Shown here in pieces: positions 1 to 8,345 of a stretch of DNA of 64,000 bases (within the stretch, counting starts at the first letter, position 1; each line of letters opens with the position of its first letter). The position numbers and the translations under genes are program-made. A model generated the notes under the pieces. That model was not told where the DNA came from. It did not search any database and saw nothing but the letters and a program-made list of their open reading frames with translations. This DNA comes from Paraburkholderia sp041321145 (GTDB lineage Bacteria > Pseudomonadota > Gammaproteobacteria > Burkholderiales > Burkholderiaceae), in NCBI RefSeq assembly GCF_041321145.1, contig NZ_JBGGWA010000005.1, forward strand, positions 1-64,000, given 5' to 3'.

Positions 1-473
1 ACGCCAGACGCACAGCCTGCCACTGCTGGAGGCGTTCAAAATCTGGCTCGATGAGCAGGCGGCACAGGTGCTGCCCGAAAGCCTGACCGGCAAGGCCATC
101 AGCTACACGCGCAATCAATGGGTATACTTGCGGCGCTACGTCGAGGATGGCCATGCTCCCATCGACAACAACGTGCTCGAACGGGACATCCGGCCATTTA
201 CGACCGGAAGAAAGGCGTGGTTGTTCAGTGACACCGTCGCCGGGGCGAAGGCGAGCGCCATCATCTATAGCCTGATGCTCACGTGCCGCGCGTGCAACGT
301 CGAACCGCATACCTATCTGCTTCGCGTGCTGACCGAACTACCGCAGCGTGCAGCGGATGCCGATATCAGCGATCTGTTGCCGTTCAACGTTGCCAAGCCG
401 CGCGACGTATTGGTTCCTGCATGATCTAGCCCTACGCGCCGGCTCATTGTGGTGTGCGTTAATTCGCGCTTAC
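1..473 (+). mobile_element. Right end of an IS66-family insertion sequence
   Basis: The window opens inside an IS66-type element. The tail of its DDE transposase is followed by a non-coding stretch that ends at 473 with CGCGCTTAC, whose reverse complement GTAAGCGCG is the usual start of IS66 terminal inverted repeats. From 474 the sequence continues directly as a benzoate-CoA ligase reading frame, so the element sits inside that gene. IS66 elements make 8-bp target duplications; GGAGCAAC at 474-481 would be this side's copy. The left end lies outside the window, so completeness and activity cannot be judged. Confidence 0.8.
2..424 (+). CDS. tnpC: IS66-family transposase TnpC, C-terminal part (cut by window edge)
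   Basis: The frame is open from base 2 to the stop at 422-424 and encodes the last 140 or so residues of an IS66 TnpC transposase. The stretch APIDNNVLERDIRPF carries the end of the DDE catalytic core (the E of NNVLERDIRP), followed by GRKAWLFSDTVAGAKASAI and the family tail SDLLPFNV. Full-length TnpC is about 500 residues, so most of it lies upstream of the window. The ATG/GTG codons inside this stretch are internal. The tail looks undamaged, so the element may still be functional if the left part is complete. Family assignment is secure. Confidence 0.9.
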   Translation, partial: RQTHSLPLLEAFKIWLDEQAAQVLPESLTGKAISYTRNQWVYLRRYVEDGHAPIDNNVLERDIRPFTTGRKAWLFSDTVAGAKASAIIYSLMLTCRACNVEPHTYLLRVLTELPQRAADADISDLLPFNVAKPRDVLVPA

Positions 474-889
474 GGAGCAACCGCGAGAAATCGGGCGCGA
501 CTTTCCTTGGCGAATGGATCAGAAGCGGCGACAAATACCGCCGCTTGCCGAACGGCTGCTACATGTACGCGGGCCGCAGCGAAGAGATGCTGAAAGTCAG
601 CGGCCAGTACGTATCGCCAATCGAAGTGGAAATGGTGCTGATGGAGCACGAGGCGGTGCTCGAAGCCGCCGTGGTCGGCGTCGAGCACGGCGGCCTCGTA
701 AAAACCTGTGCGTTCGTAGTGCTCAAGCGGGAGTTTTCCGCGTCTGGCACACTGGCGGACCAATTGAAGGCATTCGTCAAGGAACGGCTCGCGCCGCACA
801 AGTATCCGCGCGAAATCGTGTTCGTCGACGATCTGCCCAAAACCGCAACCGGCAAGATTCAACGCTTCAAACTGCGCGAACAGCTTTAA
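474..889 (+). pseudogene. Benzoate-CoA ligase, C-terminal fragment cut by IS66
   Basis: About 137 residues of the C-terminal domain of an AMP-forming benzoate-CoA ligase. Visible marks are NREKSGATFLGEW, the A8-type hinge SGDKYRR, YAGRSEEMLKVSGQYVSP, and the A10 lysine in PKTATGKIQRF. Complete members have about 520 residues; the AMP-binding core must lie left of the IS66 element or be lost. The frame runs through the IS end without a stop, but the only upstream start codons lie in the IS, so no functional ligase is expected. In aerobic benzoyl-CoA (box) clusters this gene neighbours an alpha/beta hydrolase and Liv-type transporter genes, and remnants of both follow here. Fragment identity is well supported; the exact substrate is not. 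Confidence 0.8.
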
Positions 890-897
890 GGTGGCCC

Positions 898-1240
898 ATG
901 CATTATCCCGCACCGACAACGACGGACCGCGAATTCGCCGAACTGTCCGCCACCGCGTCACATGACCCATTGCACATCGAGTACCGCTGGCTCAATGCCG
1001 ACCGGCGCGACGCGCCTGTCGCCGTGTTCCTGTACGAAGGGCTCGGTTCGATCGCGATGTGGAAAGACTGGCCACAGACGCTCTGCGACCGGCTCGGCCT
1101 GCGCGGTCTCGTCTATTCGCGGCCCGGCTATGGACGTTCGACGCCACGAGCGCACGGCACGCAATGGCCGGTCGACTTCATGTCGGCGCAGGCGCACGAG
1201 GTGCTGCCCGCGCTGCTCGACGCGCTCGGCGTGGACGCGC
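898..1240 (+). pseudogene. Alpha/beta hydrolase, N-terminal fragment
   Basis: Starts at an ATG eight bases after the ligase stop, as expected for the next gene of an operon. About 114 residues are readable: the beta-strand region APVAVFLYEGLGSIAMWKDW (oxyanion/first-loop region) and GLVYSRPGYGRSTP, typical of alpha/beta hydrolase N-termini, then LPALLDALGVDAH. At the point where the nucleophile elbow should follow, homology stops near 1240 and the sequence becomes the tail of a different protein (LivM) in another frame. The catalytic serine is missing, so the product cannot work. The junction looks like a deletion that removed the hydrolase 3' part and intervening genes. Confidence 0.7.
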
Positions 1241-1468
1241 ACCCAGTTCGGGCCACTCCTCGGCGCCTTCATCCTCGTCTCACTTGAGGAACGGCTCGGT
1301 GACATCGGGACGTTCCTTGCCAGCACAACAGGCATCGGATGGTTTCATACGCTCGGCGAGTCCGTTACGATCGTCACGGGGCTCATCTTTGTTGCCTGCG
1401 TGCTGCTATTTCGCCGCGGGATCGTTGGTGAAATCGTCGCACGCATACCGGCATGGCGACCCGGGTGA
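1241..1468 (+). pseudogene. Branched-chain amino-acid-type ABC permease LivM, C-terminal fragment
   Basis: About 75 residues matching the end of LivM permeases: TQFGPLLGAFILVSLEERL, the membrane segment VTIVTGLIFVACVLLFRRG, and a short cytoplasmic tail ending at 1468. Full LivM proteins are 300-400 residues. This piece has no start of its own; it is joined to the alpha/beta hydrolase remnant in a different frame. LivM-like transporters accompany benzoate and other aromatic-acid clusters, which fits the two preceding remnants. Assignment rests on the LLGAFIL...EE..G and terminal TM pattern and is fairly firm. Confidence 0.65.
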
Positions 1469-1905
1469 GATCAAAATCAGCCTGACGGACCAGCCTGGTT
1501 TTTTGGTTCAATATAACTATCCTTGAGCCGGTTGACGTCAGGTTCGATTATGCTGCCCCAATTCATGCCGTTTCCTAACCTTGGGGTGCCGTTTTACGCC
1601 GGCTCGTTTTACAGGGATGCCGATCGGGTTGCCCATGTCCGTGGCATTAACAAACCGTCTATCGCAAGCGGCGTGTGACGCGGTGGCGTGGCGGCAAAAT
1701 TCCGTTTTCAGAAGCGTTTCCGACCATGTCAGCCCATTTGCATCATGGAGATTTGAGGCCCAGTGGAGCGAAAAACCGGGTTAAGCGTGCATGTTCGCTG
1801 CACGCGCCGGAAATTCGAGTGGACCGTCATATAAGCGAACAAACATGAACCCTATTTCGTCCGTCCGCTCGAATTACGAGCCAGTGAAGTTTTTTTGTTT
1901 CATCC
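1469..1905. other. Gap without a recognisable gene
   Basis: No reading frame here resembles a known protein. The stretch 1545-1625 contains two similar pieces (GCCGTTTTACGCCGG and CTCGTTTTACAGGG) of the kind seen near insertion-sequence ends, but I cannot assign an element. Probably eroded DNA between gene remnants. Confidence 0.4.
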
Positions 1906-2220
1906 TTACGACTGGCCGATGCAGAAAAGAGCAATGGGAACGATATCAGCAGGAAGACATAGCGCGGCCTTCATACGATCATCGTCGAAGCCCATCACAA
2001 CGACTGCTTCCAAATCTTCAGCAGCCACAGTCAAATACATGTTCTGCGCGCAAGCGCCGGCATCGAAGTCCACGTAACGTGCCCTTCGCTTTCCATCAGG
2101 CTGCTGTTCGACAAAATGCTGAACCGATTCCTTGATCCATGCGCCGACGATCACCACTGCCGCAGCCTCTTCCAGCCACTTATCGTCGGCAAGTGACGCT
2201 GAAACGTGCCACGTGCTAGT
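1906..2220 (-). pseudogene. Nitroreductase/SagB-type flavoprotein, C-terminal fragment
   Basis: On the minus strand about 104 residues read like the last third of a nitroreductase-fold (SagB/ThcOx or NfnB-like) protein: VVIVGAWIKES, then YVDFDAGACAQNMYLTVAAE, DLEAVVVMGFDDDRM and LPADIVPIALFCIG before a stop at 1906. In complete members these parts form the FMN-binding AG-AAQN helix and the closing strand. An in-frame TGA at 2221-2223 and lack of a start or ribosome site show that the N-terminal part is missing. Family-level recognition is moderate; function is lost. Confidence 0.55.
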
Positions 2221-3008
2221 TCACCTCGGCTCTTTGCGCAGGCTGCGATCCTTGTACTGTATGCGTAGACTCAGGGTTCAACTCCCGCGACCCGCCGGAC
2301 AATGAGAAAGAGTTCTAAAGGATGGAGCGCATGCGCAGAAGGTACGGTGCGCTCCCCATGAGTTGAGGTGGCACCCTAGGCTGAGGAAAGGATTCTCCGA
2401 ACGGCGCGCAGGCCAATAGGTTCGTCTGTATAAGACCGAACGCTGCGTGTGTTGGGGAAGCAGGTGTCTCCAGTGCTTCAAATGGAGATCCGTCGATTCT
2501 CGATGCGATCATCTACACTCCGATGTCGAATTCCAACAAACCAATTTTCATCGTAAATGATGCAAGTGTCACCGGCCAGCGATAACTCATCCATCATTCA
2601 GCGGACGTTGCCGGCGGTTGGACAAAGACGCCATCGCAGGCAGAGACAAGACGCCCGTGAACACGCCATTGCACAATGCACGGCTCGCATGACTGCAACA
2701 GCAACCTTTTGCGGCACTCATGCGAAATCTATGACGCGTGGCGGTCGTTCGCTGCAACGTCCATGGCGCTGCCATTAGCTCGTGGGCTGGCAACGGGTAA
2801 CCCACGAGCTAATGACCCTTATGTGATCCGGCCGACGGCGACTCATGAAATTGCTTAACCTGGTTTCCCATTACGCTACGCTTCAAAGCCCAACAATCAT
2901 CGACACGGTCTGCGCGTTTAGACGTCGGCCTTGGTGCGATGCCCCCTTAGGGCGACGTGGGCCAATGCGCTGGCGATGCACGGAATATGCGTTATCCGAA
3001 TTGCAGCC
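2221..3008. other. Gap without a recognisable gene
   Basis: Short open frames on both strands here have no recognisable domains, no good ribosome sites and low-complexity Arg/Ser-rich translations. The one structured item is a perfect inverted repeat at 2774-2813, listed separately. This stretch lies downstream of the leftward tetR gene. Confidence 0.4.
2774..2813. repeat. 13-bp perfect inverted repeat (hairpin)
   Basis: ATTAGCTCGTGGG (2774-2786) and its exact reverse complement (2801-2813) flank a 14-base spacer. It lies about 200 bases beyond the stop of the leftward tetR gene. No T-run follows on either side, so it is not a classical intrinsic terminator; it could be a weak transcription boundary, a protein site or an IS scar. 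Confidence 0.5.
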
Positions 3009-3626
3009 CTATTTGCGCAGTCGGCTTTCGATCAGTTCCCAATGCTCGGCAAAGACGGCGGTGCGATCCCACCCGTGAAAGGCCCATCCTTTGACCGCCC
3101 GCATCTGTGCAAGGAAGATCATTTCCGCAGCCAGCAACCGCGCATCGACCACGCGAAACTCGTCGCTGGCCACACCGGCACGGATCAGATCGCTGAAGTA
3201 TTCAGCAACCCGCTTCTCCTGTTCGATATATCGATGCTGGGCTGCTTCGGGCAGTGACTGCCATTCCCTATAGGCAGTCAGGATCGGTTCGGCCGCATCC
3301 CAGCATCCCTGCCAGTAGACCTCAAAGCCTACCCGCAGCTTTTCCTTGACGCCCCGCACTGTCGATGTCCTCTCCATCATCTGCTCATTAAGCCCCTTGT
3401 TTGTCTCGTCACAGATCATCTCGAGCAGGTCGCTCTTGGTCTTGATGTAGCGGTAAAGTCCACCGACGCTCATCGAGGCGCGCTCAGCCAGTTCATTGAC
3501 GGACAGCAGGTCGAAGCCCTTTTCCTTCAACAACTGCATTGTCAGTTCGACGAGTTGACGTCGTCGCGCGCTGACGCGTTGCGCACGTGGCGTAGAGGTA
3601 GTGTCAGAAATAGCCGGGGTTGTCAT
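3009..3626 (-). CDS. TetR/AcrR-family transcriptional regulator
   Basis: 205 residues, the normal length for the family. The N-terminal helix-turn-helix spans about residues 20-70 (RRRQLVELTMQLLKEKGF, then SVNELAERASMSVGGLYRYI), followed by a helical ligand domain. The ATG at 3626 is the most upstream start that keeps the HTH. It probably acts as a ligand-released repressor of the P450/CoA-ligase island: GCGAG-N6-CTCGC occurs 52 bases before its own start (3678-3693) and again between the divergent operons (8324-8339), suggesting autoregulation plus control of the island. A 690-base spacer separates it from the P450 gene. The ligand may be an acyl-CoA or pathway intermediate; that is inference. 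Confidence 0.85.
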   Translation of the reverse strand: MTTPAISDTTSTPRAQRVSARRRQLVELTMQLLKEKGFDLLSVNELAERASMSVGGLYRYIKTKSDLLEMICDETNKGLNEQMMERTSTVRGVKEKLRVGFEVYWQGCWDAAEPILTAYREWQSLPEAAQHRYIEQEKRVAEYFSDLIRAGVASDEFRVVDARLLAAEMIFLAQMRAVKGWAFHGWDRTAVFAEHWELIESRLRK

Positions 3627-3677
3627 CAGTGCTTTGTTCGCCGTCGCGGGTGAAGGATCTCGACATTATAAGTAATT

Positions 3678-3693
3678 GCGAGTACCCGCTCGC
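3678..3693. promoter_or_regulatory. Candidate TetR operator upstream of tetR
   Basis: GCGAG-TACCCG-CTCGC, inverted 5-bp arms with a 6-base spacer, 52 bases upstream of the tetR start. The same arms and spacing occur at 8324-8339 in the divergent promoter of the island. The inner core GAGTA-CC-CGCTC is an imperfect copy of GAGCG-N2-CGCTC. Operator function is inferred. Confidence 0.5.
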
Positions 3694-4131
3694 TACTTTA
3701 CCCCAAGTCGGAGGGACTACATGCTCCGCAGGGTCCCGACTGACGGCCTGCCTCTGCAGGCCGCACGTCGATCATGTCCGGTCCGGGCGATTGAAAACTG
3801 GCTATCTTCCTCATCGAGCGCAGTGATTTGCCGTGCCGAAGGTATCGCTGTCGATCGGCTGCTGAAACGGGCGGAGCGAGCCATGATCAACGCTGCGGAA
3901 GACATCGCAACCAGGCGCGCTTACCCTTCGAAAACGTGGGAGGAGCATGTCGACGGCCTTCCTGCCACCGGTCAGCCTTTGATCGCCACTTCCCGACCTG
4001 CGATCCACTCCTCCAGGACCGGTCCTGGCATGCCAACGCACTCGCGCCGTCATTGAGACCTCTATAAATCCATCCCTAGGAAATCGACTGGCGGGCAGAC
4101 GTGCATTAATAACTATGCTGAGCATCGGCCC

Positions 4132-4169
4132 CAGGCACTCAGGCACTCAGGCACTCAGGCACTCAGGCA
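4132..4169. repeat. Short tandem repeat, 8-bp unit CAGGCACT
   Basis: Four exact head-to-tail copies of CAGGCACT (4132-4163) plus a six-base partial copy. It lies in the non-coding spacer downstream of the P450 gene. Such a tract is prone to slipped-strand length change; no function is evident. Confidence 0.85.
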
Positions 4170-4315
4170 AGCGATCATCAATCAGGCCTGCTTGACCTGG
4201 AATCCCAGTCCCGCTCGTTCAACACATCCCCACCTCCCACAGAGGACGACCATGTGAATTAAACCATGCACCGTCTCCCGTTGTGCATGGGCCAGCCCCA
4301 GCGTTACCCGTCCGT

Positions 4316-5533
4316 CTACTTCAAACGTAGCGGCAGACGCGTCGGTCCGTGCGTTACCAGAGAATTGAGCCAGGGGATCGCTTCTACCGGTTCGCATAGT
4401 TCAATGCTACTGAACCGCTCGAGAATCGCCGTCAACGCAATTTGCCCTTCCAGCCGGGCGAGCGGTGTACCCAGGCAGAAGTGAGGCCCCTTGCCGAAGG
4501 CCATATGCGGGTTAGGGTTTCGCGAAGTCCGCAATTCGTCTGGATCGCTGAACACCTCCGGATCGCGGTTCGCGCCAACGAGCATCGCGAATACGCGATC
4601 GCCCGCAGCGATTTCCTGGTCACCGAGTTCGGTGTCTTCTGTGACGATGCGCCCGATGGAAAGTACCGGGCTGTCGTAGCGCAGGAATTCCTCGACCGCG
4701 GACGCCATCTCGTCAGGGTGCTGACGCAGGTGCTGCACCGTCTGCGGATGCGCCGCAAGCGCCAGCATCGAGTTGTTCAGCAGATTGGCCGTCGTTTCGT
4801 GGCCTCCGTTGAGCACCATCATCATGCAGCCAACCAGTTCATCATCGCTGAGCCGTTGTCCATCGACCTCTGAGGCAATCAGCTTGGACAGTGCATCGTC
4901 GCGCGGCTCCGCCCGGCGTTTGGCGATAAGATCGAGGAAGTACGTGCCCATTCCATTCGCGCCACGCCGGGCGCGTTCGTATTTGTCGGATACCCCGCGC
5001 GCGCTGCCGATGAAGGTCATCATATCGTCGGACCACTGCTTCACCTCCAGCAGCCTGTCGCGCTCTACCCCCAGCAGATCGGCCACGACGATGCCAGGCA
5101 TCCACAAGGAGAAAGCCTGGAAGAAGTCGAAGGCCTCGCCCACCGGAACGCGGTCGAGCAGTTCGTTGACCACAGAAATCACCGTGTCGCGCTTGGCGTC
5201 GAACACCGGAACGTTCAGCGTATTGGCCATGTGCCGCCGCAAACGTGTGTGGTCAGGCGGATCGCGGAATACCATCCAGTGCTGGAACCAGCGCATGACC
5301 TCCGCAGCAGTCGCGCGCTTTTCTTCAGACAGGTGCTGCTGCACGGCAGTGAACCGTTCCGCAGAGTAGGTGCCGTTAGTCGTCAGGACATCGCTGGCCA
5401 GCTCGTAGCTGGTCACCACCCAGCCCGAGAGCTTCGGGCTCCAGTGCACCGGGTCGGTTTCCCGCAGTTGCCTGAACACGGCATGCGGGTCGCGGCGCAC
5501 ATTAGGGTCGTTAGGGTCGTAGATGAAGGTCAT
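4316..5533 (-). CDS. Cytochrome P450 monooxygenase
   Basis: A 405-residue soluble bacterial P450 of normal length. Visible motifs are the I-helix oxygen-activation site GGHETT (about residue 245), the K-helix ExxR in EEFLRY, and the heme loop FGKGPHFCLG with the thiolate cysteine at about residue 353. It hydroxylates an unknown substrate using O2 and two electrons. It is the last gene of a leftward operon and follows, after 61 bases, a reductase carrying flavin and 2Fe-2S domains, which is the obvious electron donor. A hydratase and an SDR lie further upstream in the same operon, so the hydroxylated product probably goes on to an alcohol dehydrogenase step and CoA-linked degradation. Subfamily and substrate cannot be fixed by reading alone. 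Confidence 0.95.
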   Translation of the reverse strand: MTFIYDPNDPNVRRDPHAVFRQLRETDPVHWSPKLSGWVVTSYELASDVLTTNGTYSAERFTAVQQHLSEEKRATAAEVMRWFQHWMVFRDPPDHTRLRRHMANTLNVPVFDAKRDTVISVVNELLDRVPVGEAFDFFQAFSLWMPGIVVADLLGVERDRLLEVKQWSDDMMTFIGSARGVSDKYERARRGANGMGTYFLDLIAKRRAEPRDDALSKLIASEVDGQRLSDDELVGCMMMVLNGGHETTANLLNNSMLALAAHPQTVQHLRQHPDEMASAVEEFLRYDSPVLSIGRIVTEDTELGDQEIAAGDRVFAMLVGANRDPEVFSDPDELRTSRNPNPHMAFGKGPHFCLGTPLARLEGQIALTAILERFSSIELCEPVEAIPWLNSLVTHGPTRLPLRLK

Positions 5534-5594
5534 GGCTCATTCCTGTTTCGGGATTCGCGGAGGTTATACGCCCCGCTGCTGGCACCGTGCGGAC

Positions 5595-6551
5595 TCACAG
5601 ATCCAGCACGAGCCGTGGTGTGAGGGAGCGTGAACAGCACACGCAGATGGTCTGGTTGGCCGCGCGCTTCTTGCCCATGAGGAAGGAGTCGCGGTGGTCC
5701 GGCACACCTTCGAGCACCTTCGTCAGGCATGTTCCACACGTGCCCTCACCGCACGAGCGGGGAACATGGAACCCGGCCGTATCGAGTGCGTCAATGATAG
5801 TCTGGCTTTCCCGCACGTGGCAGGACAGGTTACTTTTGGCGAGCACAACCTCGAAGGAGCCGCTCTGGCCCTCCAGCGCTCCAGGACGGGCCCGGAAACG
5901 CTCCACGTGCAGGGCGCCATCCGGCCAGCCCGAGCACGTGACCTCAACCGCTTCGAGCAGGCGTTCAGGACCGCAACTGTATATGGCGACTCCAGCCTGA
6001 GGAGTGCCGAGTACCGCCTTAAGGTCGAGCAGCCCGCACTGATCCTCGGGCTGGATCCGCACCCGATCGCCGTAAGCTTCCAGCGCGGCGACAAAGGCCA
6101 TCGAACTGCGATGGCGTCCGCCGTACAGCAGACCCCACTCCGCGCCCCGGGCTTCAACAGCACGGATCATCGGCAGCAGTGGGGTAATGCCGATTCCGCC
6201 GGCCACGAAGACATATCGATCAGCATCCACGAGTTCAAACTGGTTGCCCGGCCCTGTCGAAGGCAGTATGTCGCCAAGCTGGAGACGGGAATGCACCCAC
6301 TCAGAGCCCCCGCGGCTTTCGGGCTCGCGTAGTACCGCGATGCGCCATTGCCGGCGGTCTTCGGGCTCGCTGCACAACGAGTATTGGCGCTCCAGCCTGC
6401 CGTCAAACAGCAGGCCGATATGGGCGCCAGGCGTCCACACCGGCAGGTCCTGCCCATCTGCGTCAGCAAGTGTCAGTCCGATCACCCCATCTGCTTCCTG
6501 GGTGATCGCCTGCACGACGAGGTTAATTTCCTGCGCTTTATTCATGATCAT
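5595..6551 (-). CDS. Phthalate-dioxygenase-reductase-type electron-transfer protein (P450 partner)
   Basis: 318 residues with the three-part plan of the PDR/VanB family: an N-terminal flavin domain (RQYSLCSEP, an RxYSL flavin-binding motif near residue 65), an NAD(P)H domain (VFVAGGIGITPLLPMI, near 120), and a C-terminal plant-type 2Fe-2S ferredoxin domain with CGEGTCGTC and a last cysteine in ICVCC. It passes electrons from NAD(P)H through flavin to iron-sulfur. It sits between the SDR and the P450 in one operon. This resembles the reductase half of the self-sufficient CYP116B fusion enzymes, but as a separate protein. A Rieske oxygenase partner is less likely because none is nearby; the other such reductase in the window (56.6 kb) has its own partner. 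Confidence 0.9.
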   Translation of the reverse strand: MIMNKAQEINLVVQAITQEADGVIGLTLADADGQDLPVWTPGAHIGLLFDGRLERQYSLCSEPEDRRQWRIAVLREPESRGGSEWVHSRLQLGDILPSTGPGNQFELVDADRYVFVAGGIGITPLLPMIRAVEARGAEWGLLYGGRHRSSMAFVAALEAYGDRVRIQPEDQCGLLDLKAVLGTPQAGVAIYSCGPERLLEAVEVTCSGWPDGALHVERFRARPGALEGQSGSFEVVLAKSNLSCHVRESQTIIDALDTAGFHVPRSCGEGTCGTCLTKVLEGVPDHRDSFLMGKKRAANQTICVCCSRSLTPRLVLDL

Positions 6552-6600
6552 TCACAAATTGGTGCTTCATCCGGTCTCGATGGCTGCATCGAGCACCCGT

Positions 6601-7368
6601 TCAACGCACGCCAGCGGCCACCCGAAGCGTTTCACCTGTGATGCCGTCGGACGCCGGCTCGAGGAAGAAGGCAATGCCCTCGGCCAGATCGCTGGTAGTC
6701 GCAAGCCGACCCAGCGGCACCTGCTTGAGATGTCGCTGCGTGTATTCGTCACCCAACGCACCCTTGGCCTTATCGCTCATCACCAGCCCAGGCGCAATGG
6801 TGTTCACCCGGATGCCATCCGGCCCCAGCAGGAGACTCAGCGTCTCCGCCAACCCGATCACCGCCTTCTTCGCCGGGTTGTAGGCGGCATTCCCGAGCTC
6901 TGGCCGGTTCGCAAACGCCGCCAGAGACGCAACATTGACGATCTTGCCGTACTGCTTCTTCCTGAAGTGCGGCGTGGCTGCCTTGCTCATCAGGAAGGCA
7001 CTGTCGACGTTGAGCGCGAACATCCGATGGAAGTAGTCGAGGCTGATCGACTCCAGCGGGCGGTCCATGTCCGTGCCCGTGTAGTCGGGCATGCCTCCGG
7101 CCACGTTAGCCACACCGTGCAGATCGCCGAATAGTTCCAGCGCGAGCTGCACAGCCTGTTCCACTGGCTGCTCGGCGGTGATATCCGCCTTGAGCACCTC
7201 CATGCGGCCAGGTAGCCCGGCCGCCTCTTCTTTCACACCGTTCAGACGCCTCGAACTGATGTCTATCGCGAGGACGTTCGCACCGGTGCGCAGCAGGCGC
7301 AGCACGGTGGCCCCGCCGATTCCGCCACCACCACCGGTGACGATGTAGGAACGTGAAGCTTGGCTCAT
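6601..7368 (-). CDS. Short-chain dehydrogenase/reductase (SDR)
   Basis: 255 residues, classical SDR. The cofactor loop TGGGGGIGG is at residues 11-19, NVAGG near 90, and the catalytic set includes the serine in NVASLAA and YNPAKK (Tyr and Lys near 160-164). The Asp in AIDIS at the end of beta-2 favours NAD over NADP. It probably oxidises an alcohol, perhaps the P450 product or a hydroxyacyl-CoA. It lies between the hydratase and the reductase in the leftward operon. In the levulinate pathway an SDR performs the 3-hydroxyacyl-CoA oxidation, so that role is also possible here. Confidence 0.9.
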   Translation of the reverse strand: MSQASRSYIVTGGGGGIGGATVLRLLRTGANVLAIDISSRRLNGVKEEAAGLPGRMEVLKADITAEQPVEQAVQLALELFGDLHGVANVAGGMPDYTGTDMDRPLESISLDYFHRMFALNVDSAFLMSKAATPHFRKKQYGKIVNVASLAAFANRPELGNAAYNPAKKAVIGLAETLSLLLGPDGIRVNTIAPGLVMSDKAKGALGDEYTQRHLKQVPLGRLATTSDLAEGIAFFLEPASDGITGETLRVAAGVR

Positions 7369-7403
7369 TGCAGAAAGTTCTCCATTCAGGGTTCAGACGG
7401 AAT

Positions 7404-8246
7404 TCACACGTGCGTCGTTTGCGGGAATACGGGCCGGCGCTTTTCCCTCAGGGCTGCGAGGCCTTCCCGCGCTTCAGGGCCGGTGAAGCCCAGAATGCCG
7501 AACGCCAGAGATGCATCGAAGGCAGGCCAGGCCGAGCGGATCCAGTTGTTCAGCGCGTGCTTCGTGAAACGGATCGCCTCGGGCGCACCGGCCGCAAGGC
7601 GACCGGCGACTTCCAGCGCCTTGTCCATCACCTTGTCGTTATCGACACACAGGCTGACGAGTCCAAGGCGCTCGGCTTCCTCACCGGTCAAAGGCTCGTT
7701 GGTCATCAGGTAGTACTTGGACTTCGCCATGCCAACCAGCAGCGGCCAGATGGCCACGGCATGGTCGTCGGCCGCCACACCAAGGGTTGTGTGGCCGTCG
7801 ACCAGCTTCGCCGTGCGGCCGGCGATCGAAATGTCCGCCAGCAGGGCTGCAGCCAGTCCGCCTCCAGCCGCGGCGCCATTGATTGCCGAAATTATCGGTT
7901 TGCCGCACGCGAGGATGTTCTCCACCAGCTGGCGGCCGTCCTTCCACATCTGCATGCGAAAGGAGTGATCGTTGACGATGCGTTCGACCATGTCGAAATC
8001 ACCACCGGCGGAAAACGCCCGCCCTTCTCCTGTGAGCACCACAACACTCACACGCGGGTCAGCATCGATCAGGCGCCAGATTCCGCCGAGATCGTGGTGC
8101 AACTCGTAATCCATCGAGTTCATGGCGCCGCGCGAAATCGTGACGCGCAAAACGCGCTCAAGAGGCCAGTCGAGTTTAAGACTGGCATAAGCTGGGTACA
8201 CGGGCTGTGCGCTCATCGCCGAGCCCCGGATATCATCGAAAGGCAC
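7404..8246 (-). CDS. Enoyl-CoA hydratase/isomerase (crotonase) family protein
   Basis: First gene of the leftward operon. I choose the GTG at 8246 because AGGAGG lies nine bases before it; the ATG at 8216 is a weaker alternative. Product about 280 residues. Crotonase marks are GRAFSAGGDF and NGAAAGGGLAAAL (oxyanion hole). The usual Glu-bearing segment is replaced by DGHTTLGVAADDHAV, so the two catalytic glutamates of a standard hydratase are not obvious. The protein may be an isomerase, a hydrolase-like crotonase or a hydratase with altered residues. It acts on a CoA thioester intermediate of the island. The ligase for making that thioester is divergently transcribed. Confidence 0.8.
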   Translation of the reverse strand: MPFDDIRGSAMSAQPVYPAYASLKLDWPLERVLRVTISRGAMNSMDYELHHDLGGIWRLIDADPRVSVVVLTGEGRAFSAGGDFDMVERIVNDHSFRMQMWKDGRQLVENILACGKPIISAINGAAAGGGLAAALLADISIAGRTAKLVDGHTTLGVAADDHAVAIWPLLVGMAKSKYYLMTNEPLTGEEAERLGLVSLCVDNDKVMDKALEVAGRLAAGAPEAIRFTKHALNNWIRSAWPAFDASLAFGILGFTGPEAREGLAALREKRRPVFPQTTHV

Positions 8247-8313
8247 ATTGCCACTCCTCCTGAAGTGCTGCCGCAAGATCAGGGACCCCGTAAATACATG
8301 TGGAATCCCGCCC

Positions 8314-8345
8314 ATTTATGCGAGCGAGCGGTCGCTCGCATAAAT
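8314..8345. promoter_or_regulatory. Large palindromic operator candidate 1
   Basis: A 32-base palindrome with perfect 14-base arms (ATTTATGCGAGCGA and its complement) around GCGG. It contains GCGAG-N6-CTCGC (8324-8339), also found before tetR, and the core GAGCG-GT-CGCTC (8326-8337). Size and symmetry suit a TetR dimer or dimer pair. It lies 68 bases upstream of the hydratase start. Confidence 0.65.

Larger units (their letters stand above)
3627..4315. other. Intergenic stretch between tetR and the P450 gene
   Basis: Contains the candidate TetR operator at 3678-3693 and an 8-bp tandem repeat at 4132-4169. Other frames here show no domain or convincing ribosome site; I see no gene. Confidence 0.4.

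Noticed and set aside
1500..1790. Possible end of an IS21-like or other element
   Set aside because: Similar short repeats are present, but no terminal repeat or transposase sequence could be tied to them.
4132..4169. CRISPR array
   Set aside because: The repeats are 8 bp and contiguous, without spacers or cas genes.
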